Notes under the pieces: model-generated
Database searches by the model: none
Seen by the model: only the letters and a program-made list of their open reading frames with translations
What the model was told of the DNA's origin: nothing
Program-made: the position numbers and the translations under genes
Assembly (NCBI GenBank): GCA_965365285.1
Contig: CBDUBC010000116.1
Location: 1-8,326 of the forward strand
Reading direction: 5' to 3'
From: JAURDE01 sp965365285
GTDB taxonomy: Bacteria; Bdellovibrionota; Bacteriovoracia; Bacteriovoracales; Bacteriovoracaceae
Length of the DNA: 8,326 nt
Part shown: piece after piece, positions 5,006 through 8,326 of the stretch
Layout: each line of letters opens with the position of its first letter
Numbering within the stretch: the first letter of the stretch is position 1

Positions 5006-6286
5006 CTAAGACTCCTTTTCAAAAGCTTTCCTGGTGAGATTTAGAGAAGTCGAATTAGTCACGAGGACATCATCTTCAATACGAATTCCACCAGCGTCTC
5101 TAAGTGAGTCAACAAGCTTCCAGTTAATAAAACTTCTATAATTAGATTTTTTAAGATCATCTAGAAGAGATTTAATGAAATAAATTCCTGGCTCAATAGT
5201 AACCACACAATTTTCTTCAAGAGTTCTATTGGTTCTCAGAAATGGATATTGTGGTGTCTCAATATTGGGGTCTTTTCCATAGACATCATGAACATTTAGA
5301 CCAAGGCTATGACCAAGTCCGTGCGGGAAAAAGAAGTGAGTTAATTTGTTTTTATAAATATCATTCGCGTTCATATCAATCACTTTGGTGTGGTTGAGCA
5401 CTTCAGCAATTTTTTGATGGGCAAGGTCATGAATATCTACAAAGTTAACACCAGGTTTAACTTGATCGACCAAATACAATTGAAGCTTCTCTAAGTGAAA
5501 GAGGATATTTTTAAAATTAATATCATTATGGCTGTAAGTTCTTGAGATATCAGAATGATAATTAAGGTGGGTTGCACCAGCATCAATTAAAAAGCTACGT
5601 CGATCTTTTACCCGTTCTCTCTCTTTTCCATGGTAATGGAGATAAGAAGCATTAGAGTTTACAGCAATGATATTCTCATAAGGAAGTTCTCCTCCTGAGA
5701 GGCTAACGGCTTGACAGTAACGCATATGAATTTCAAATTCTGAACAACCTTCACTCCATGCCTTTTTAGCCTCAATGTGCCCCTTGACTGCTTTTTCATT
5801 GGCAAGTCGTATACATTCAATCTCAAATGAAGTTTTCGTAAATCGAGATCGATCAATCATATTAAGAAGCGCTTTGGGGTTCCATTCAAAACCTTCGATC
5901 GGTTTATGCGCAATAAGCGCAACTTTTTGAGATGAGCTTTTTAAAAAGTGTTTAATTAGCTTTTCTCTATCTTTGTAATAATCCATATTCCAAAAATCGC
6001 CTAATTCTGGATCGGGAACATAGTTTTGGTACTTATGCCAAATGTCTTCCATCTTATTAATAAACAAAGTGGGACGGGCATTTTTTTCTAAACAGATCAA
6101 GTGATCAGAGTCGCTTAAAAAGGGAAAAAAATAACTAAAATAAGGATTGCACTTAAAGGGGATAGCTTGGTCATCAAAAGGATAATTTTGTCCATCGCCA
6201 CTACTGATAATAATTTTATCGTATTGAGAAAGCAGTTTGTCACAAAGAGATGTTAATTTTTGATAATGCGGTTTATACGGTATCAT
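5006..6286 (-). CDS. pepQ: Xaa-Pro dipeptidase (prolidase), M24B family
   Basis: This cytoplasmic di-metal peptidase cleaves Xaa-Pro dipeptides, releasing proline. The protein is 426 residues, close to the roughly 443 of E. coli PepQ, and co-linear with it throughout. The N-terminal domain has the PepQ-type stretch FDDQAIPFKCNPYF (37-50), matching DDHPYPFKVNPQF in E. coli. The catalytic pita-bread domain supplies all five metal ligands: D235 in LIDAGA, D246 in SDISRT, H326 in PHGLGHSLG, E365 in TIEPGIYF and E404 in IRIEDDV. Other shared blocks are LPYENIIAVN, LHYH, GLNVHDVYG and YPFLRTNRTLE. The N-terminal motif and the close-spaced ligands favour PepQ over aminopeptidase P. Its ATG overlaps the folA stop (ATGA, 4 bp) with AGAAGAG upstream, so it is likely coupled to folA. 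It needs Mn or a similar metal in known homologues. Confidence 0.95.
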   Translation of the reverse strand: MIPYKPHYQKLTSLCDKLLSQYDKIIISSGDGQNYPFDDQAIPFKCNPYFSYFFPFLSDSDHLICLEKNARPTLFINKMEDIWHKYQNYVPDPELGDFWNMDYYKDREKLIKHFLKSSSQKVALIAHKPIEGFEWNPKALLNMIDRSRFTKTSFEIECIRLANEKAVKGHIEAKKAWSEGCSEFEIHMRYCQAVSLSGGELPYENIIAVNSNASYLHYHGKERERVKDRRSFLIDAGATHLNYHSDISRTYSHNDINFKNILFHLEKLQLYLVDQVKPGVNFVDIHDLAHQKIAEVLNHTKVIDMNANDIYKNKLTHFFFPHGLGHSLGLNVHDVYGKDPNIETPQYPFLRTNRTLEENCVVTIEPGIYFIKSLLDDLKKSNYRSFINWKLVDSLRDAGGIRIEDDVLVTNSTSLNLTRKAFEKES

Positions 6287-6774
6287 TTTTCTCTTCTTAG
6301 TTCTTCAAACTGCCAACTTAATTGATTTTCATTAGCAGGAAATTCTTCTTTTTGAATCGTTTTCCAAGAAAGGTGTTCAAACTCTGGAAAAAAGGTGTCT
6401 GCTTCACCTTCAAAGTCTACTCGAGAAAGGTAAAGCTTGTCGGCTTTAGAAAGGGCCTGTTCATAAATTTGGGCACCACCAACGATCATTAACTCTAGTT
6501 CATTTCTTTTTTTTGCCAAATCAATGGCCTCATCAAGACTTTTGGCCTGATAAACACCTTCAGGAAGCTCAAGATCTTGTCGACTAATAACAATCGTAGT
6601 TCTGCCTGGAAGGGCCTTACCAATGGATTCAAAGGTTTTACGTCCCATGATCATGTGATGACCCATGGTTATTTTTTTAAATCTTTTTAGATCTTCTTTA
6701 AGATGCCAAAGAAGTTTATTATCAAGTCCAATCTCACGATTTCGACCGATTCCAACGACAATGGAAATTTCCAT
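6283..6774 (-). CDS. folA: Dihydrofolate reductase
   Basis: This cytoplasmic enzyme reduces 7,8-dihydrofolate to tetrahydrofolate with NADPH. From the ATG at 6772-6774 the product is 163 residues, near the E. coli length of 159. Visible motifs: MEISIVVGIGRNREIG (1-16, the first strand and Met20-loop entry), LLWHLKEDLKRFK (21-33, with W23 and acidic E27 at the catalytic position), MGRKTFESIGKALPGR (43-58, NADPH binding), MIVGGAQIY (96-104) and ADTFFPEF near the end. The usual Pro in LPW is Leu here (L22), a mild change. The frame stays open upstream to a TTG at 6811-6813, adding 13 residues, but the ATG fits the family start and has AAGGGTG five bases before it. The gene is the natural partner of thyA two genes upstream, and its stop overlaps the pepQ start by 4 bp. 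Confidence 0.95.
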   Translation of the reverse strand: MEISIVVGIGRNREIGLDNKLLWHLKEDLKRFKKITMGHHMIMGRKTFESIGKALPGRTTIVISRQDLELPEGVYQAKSLDEAIDLAKKRNELELMIVGGAQIYEQALSKADKLYLSRVDFEGEADTFFPEFEHLSWKTIQKEEFPANENQLSWQFEELRREK

Positions 6775-6854
6775 AAACACACCCTTTTCGTTTACCCAAT
6801 TTAACATGAGCAATAGAAAAAGACACCCCCAAGCTGCGCAGAGTCAACACCCTA
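6775..6854 (-). promoter_or_regulatory. 80-bp folA leader: possible internal promoter and weak terminator-like stretch
   Basis: This is the only sizeable gap in the minus-strand block. On the minus strand it holds TTGACT (6842-6847), a good -35 but with no good -10 at 16-18 bases, and further on TGTTAAATT, which resembles an extended -10 without a -35. A GACTC...GGGTGTC imperfect pairing followed by CTTTTTC could be a weak terminator or attenuator. The hexamer GGGTGT occurs three times (plus-strand 6779-6784, 6823-6828, 6847-6852), the last before the gene overlapping the ribosome binding site. The palindrome CTGCGCAG is at 6834-6841. None of this is strong alone; together it suggests folA may be separately controlled. 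Confidence 0.3.
6780..6786 (-). promoter_or_regulatory. Ribosome binding site that decides the folA start
   Basis: The minus-strand AAGGGTG lies five bases before the ATG at 6772-6774. It pairs with the 16S anti-Shine-Dalgarno region apart from one base (AAGGAGGTG-like core) and selects the 163-residue product over the longer TTG-initiated frame. Confidence 0.6.
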
Positions 6855-7808
6855 CTAGGTACCTGTAAAGTGCCAAAATAACTTATTAATATTTTCCCAT
6901 AGGAGAAGTTTTGGTACGGCCTTTAGTAAAAAGAGATCCTCTTCAATGGATGAGAGCCGGTGGTGAAAAAAGGGGTAGCGCTGATGGATATGATGGTTTT
7001 CATTTTTAATCCAATCAAAGAGTTCATCTTGCTCATTCAAAGGAAGTTGAATCGAACCGGACTCACTAATCTCACAAAAATAATGAACAATCTCATCAAG
7101 ACTTCTCGTCTCAAAAATATCGCCTTGATAATTAAAAAAATCGTTTAAATCTATCTGTTCATCCTTAAGAAAGGATAACAATTCAAAAAAAAGATTCCCC
7201 TGACTCTCTACAGGAATATCACCTTTAACCATCTGATACCCCTGTTTACGGGATTTAAGATCATGCTTTAAAGAATCGAAGTAATAATGAAGGGAAAGGA
7301 AATTTATTAATCCTCGAAAAAGGAGCTTGTTATCGTATTGCTGAGAATTTAACTTTTTATGAAGCGGTAATAGAATTGAATGACTGAACTTTGTTAAAAT
7401 CTCTTTGGCCTTCATCATATGTTCATCGAAGTCCTCACAAAGATAAGCCTTATAAAAATGAAAAACGAGTGAGTGAAGATCCCGTCCACCTAAAAAAGGA
7501 GTTGCCTCGGTCGATTCCTCAGGCCGAATAAAAATACCATAAAGCTTTCCTGATTTAGAAAGCTCAGTCATGAAGAAAAAGGTTAATTTATAATATTGGT
7601 CATCCTGATTCCATTCACTGGTGAATAAGGCCCCTTCCTGAAAGAGTCGATCTAATTTCGCAGAATCAAGAGGCAAAACTTCATCAATGATAAGATCATG
7701 TTTGAAATACGATTTTAAGTTGGATTGATCCTTAATTGCCACCCACCTGATTTTTTTCTCAGAATCAAATATCAAAAAATCAAAAGGGAAGTTATTTAAG
7801 ATGCTCAA
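6855..7808 (-). CDS. Unrecognised 317-residue protein between thyA and folA, possible N-terminal PAS-like domain
   Basis: I do not recognise this protein. It is acidic-to-neutral, rich in Phe, Leu, His and Tyr, with no signal peptide or membrane span, so it is likely cytoplasmic. Residues 9-96 (FDFLIFDSEKKIRWVAIKD ... KLYGIFIRPEE) have the strand-helix-strand order of a PAS-like fold, including a DxxxxIRWV start, but this is inference. The rest is mostly helical: about 108-185 and 203-245. A histidine-rich cluster, with H272, H273, H275, H282 and H283, sits near the C-terminus and could bind a metal. Layout (PAS-like then helical) recalls a degenerate sensor kinase, but no H-box, N-box or G-box is visible. 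The start is TTG at 7806-7808, overlapping the thyA TGA as TTGA; no ATG occurs in frame until about residue 80, and GGAAG lies 8-12 bases upstream. Coupling to thyA is likely. A role tied to nucleotide or folate metabolism is only suggested by position. Confidence 0.8.
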   Translation of the reverse strand: MSILNNFPFDFLIFDSEKKIRWVAIKDQSNLKSYFKHDLIIDEVLPLDSAKLDRLFQEGALFTSEWNQDDQYYKLTFFFMTELSKSGKLYGIFIRPEESTEATPFLGGRDLHSLVFHFYKAYLCEDFDEHMMKAKEILTKFSHSILLPLHKKLNSQQYDNKLLFRGLINFLSLHYYFDSLKHDLKSRKQGYQMVKGDIPVESQGNLFFELLSFLKDEQIDLNDFFNYQGDIFETRSLDEIVHYFCEISESGSIQLPLNEQDELFDWIKNENHHIHQRYPFFHHRLSSIEEDLFLLKAVPKLLLWENINKLFWHFTGT

Positions 7809-8326
7809 ACGCTTACTTCCGCTTTAATATGAGGATGGGCTTCATAGTTTTCTAATGAGAAGTCATCAATCGTAAAGTCAAAAATGCTTTTAACTTCAGC
7901 GTTAATTTTCATTTGAGGTAGAGGCTTCGGTTCTCTTTGAAGCTGTAACTCCGCTTGATCTAAATGATTAAGGTAGAGGTGCGCATCCCCAAAAGTATGA
8001 ACAAACTCGTGGGCCGTTAAACCCGTAACCTGGGCGACCATCATCGTTAGAAGAGCATAACTTGCAATATTAAATGGAACACCTAAAAAGACATCTGCTG
8101 ATCTTTGATAGAGCTGACAGCTTAATTTATTATCATTAACATAGAATTGAACAAAACAATGACAAGGAGGAAGTGCCATATTATCAATTTCACCAACATT
8201 CCAAGCGCAAATAATATGCCTTCTTGATGTTGGGTTATTTTTTATTCCATCAATCAATGCGGTAATTTGGTCATATTCTTTGCCGTCTTTATTTACCCAT
8301 CTCCTCCACTGAGCACCATAGACAGG
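7805..8326 (-). CDS. thyA: Thymidylate synthase, C-terminal 173 residues (partial, cut by window edge)
   Basis: ThyA methylates dUMP to dTMP with 5,10-methylene-tetrahydrofolate, releasing dihydrofolate. The frame is open to the right window edge and begins PVYGAQWRRW, which matches the E. coli block PVYGKQWRAW. The catalytic Cys is in MALPPCHCFVQFY, followed by 118 residues, the same distance as from C146 to the end in E. coli as I recall it, so the gene has no gap or insertion after the active site. The phosphate-binding SRR (TSRRHII), QRSADVFLGVPFNIASY (dUMP contacts) and GDAHLYLNHLDQ are intact, and the end HPHIKAEVSV resembles the conserved HPxIKAxVAI terminus needed for closure. It is the classical ThyA, not the flavin-dependent ThyX. 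It overlaps the next gene by 4 bp and shares a cluster with folA, which recycles its product. The start is outside the window. Confidence 0.97.
   Translation of the reverse strand, partial: PVYGAQWRRWVNKDGKEYDQITALIDGIKNNPTSRRHIICAWNVGEIDNMALPPCHCFVQFYVNDNKLSCQLYQRSADVFLGVPFNIASYALLTMMVAQVTGLTAHEFVHTFGDAHLYLNHLDQAELQLQREPKPLPQMKINAEVKSIFDFTIDDFSLENYEAHPHIKAEVSV

Noticed and set aside
5659..5856. A 65-codon open frame on the minus strand in another frame of pepQ.
   Set aside because: It overlaps the conserved catalytic part of pepQ and is a frame shadow.
6775..6813. A 13-residue N-terminal extension of FolA from a TTG codon.
   Set aside because: Dihydrofolate reductases begin right at the first strand, which matches the ATG at 6772-6774, and only that ATG has a well-spaced ribosome binding site.
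6665..7148. Two short plus-strand open frames (6665-6868 and 6960-7148).
   Set aside because: They are antisense to folA and to the 317-residue gene and show no family resemblance or ribosome binding site of note.
7995..8030. FGDAHLYLNH in ThyA differs from the TGGDTHLYSNH of E. coli and looked like an active-site change.
   Set aside because: The GDAHxYxNH form is common among thymidylate synthases of other lineages, so it is normal variation.
1..8326. Search for tRNA or rRNA genes, CRISPR repeats, insertion sequences, phage genes, toxin-antitoxin pairs and defence systems.
   Set aside because: None was found. The longest stretch without a gene is about 113 bp, all recognised genes are housekeeping or signalling, and base composition looks even across the window.

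Overview
This is an AT-rich bacterial window (GC in the high thirties percent by eye) that is packed with genes and has almost no spacers. The signal peptide on the phosphoesterase, the murein precursor enzyme, and a prolidase and thymidylate synthase that read like proteobacterial enzymes all suggest a Gram-negative organism. A low-GC member of the Bdellovibrionota (Bacteriovorax/Halobacteriovorax-like) is my best guess, but that is an inference from style and not proven by anything here.

Layout. Positions 1-1087 (minus strand) hold the start of enolase (eno, cut by the window edge) downstream of glutamate racemase (murI); a good sigma70-type promoter for eno sits between them. Positions 1111-3093 (plus strand) hold a hotdog-fold thioesterase, a soluble response-regulator/histidine-kinase hybrid, and a 98-residue coiled-coil protein of unknown function. 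Positions 3087-8326 (minus strand) hold a six-gene block, read from right to left: thyA (cut by the window edge), an unrecognised 317-residue protein, folA, pepQ, a polytopic membrane protein, and an exported calcineurin-like/purple-acid-phosphatase-like phosphoesterase.

How the genes work together. ThyA turns dUMP into dTMP and consumes methylene-tetrahydrofolate as both carbon donor and reductant; FolA reduces the resulting dihydrofolate. Their linkage is a classic metabolic pairing, here with an unknown gene inserted between them. Junctions in the block are very tight: a 4-bp TTGA overlap (thyA/unknown), 80 bp (unknown/folA), a 4-bp ATGA overlap (folA/pepQ), TAGATG with no gap (pepQ/membrane protein), and a stop codon inside the next Shine-Dalgarno (membrane protein/phosphoesterase). 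This points to one or two transcripts with translational coupling.

Most of the window is ordinary housekeeping, and I see no phage, transposon, CRISPR, tRNA or rRNA. The points most worth a second look are: the 23-bp divergent murI/thioesterase spacer, which has one symmetrical -10-like box and no ribosome binding site on either side (possibly two leaderless mRNAs from one box); the unknown gene between thyA and folA; altered metal-ligand positions in the phosphoesterase; and a probable leaderless small coiled-coil gene that overlaps its convergent neighbour by 7 bp.
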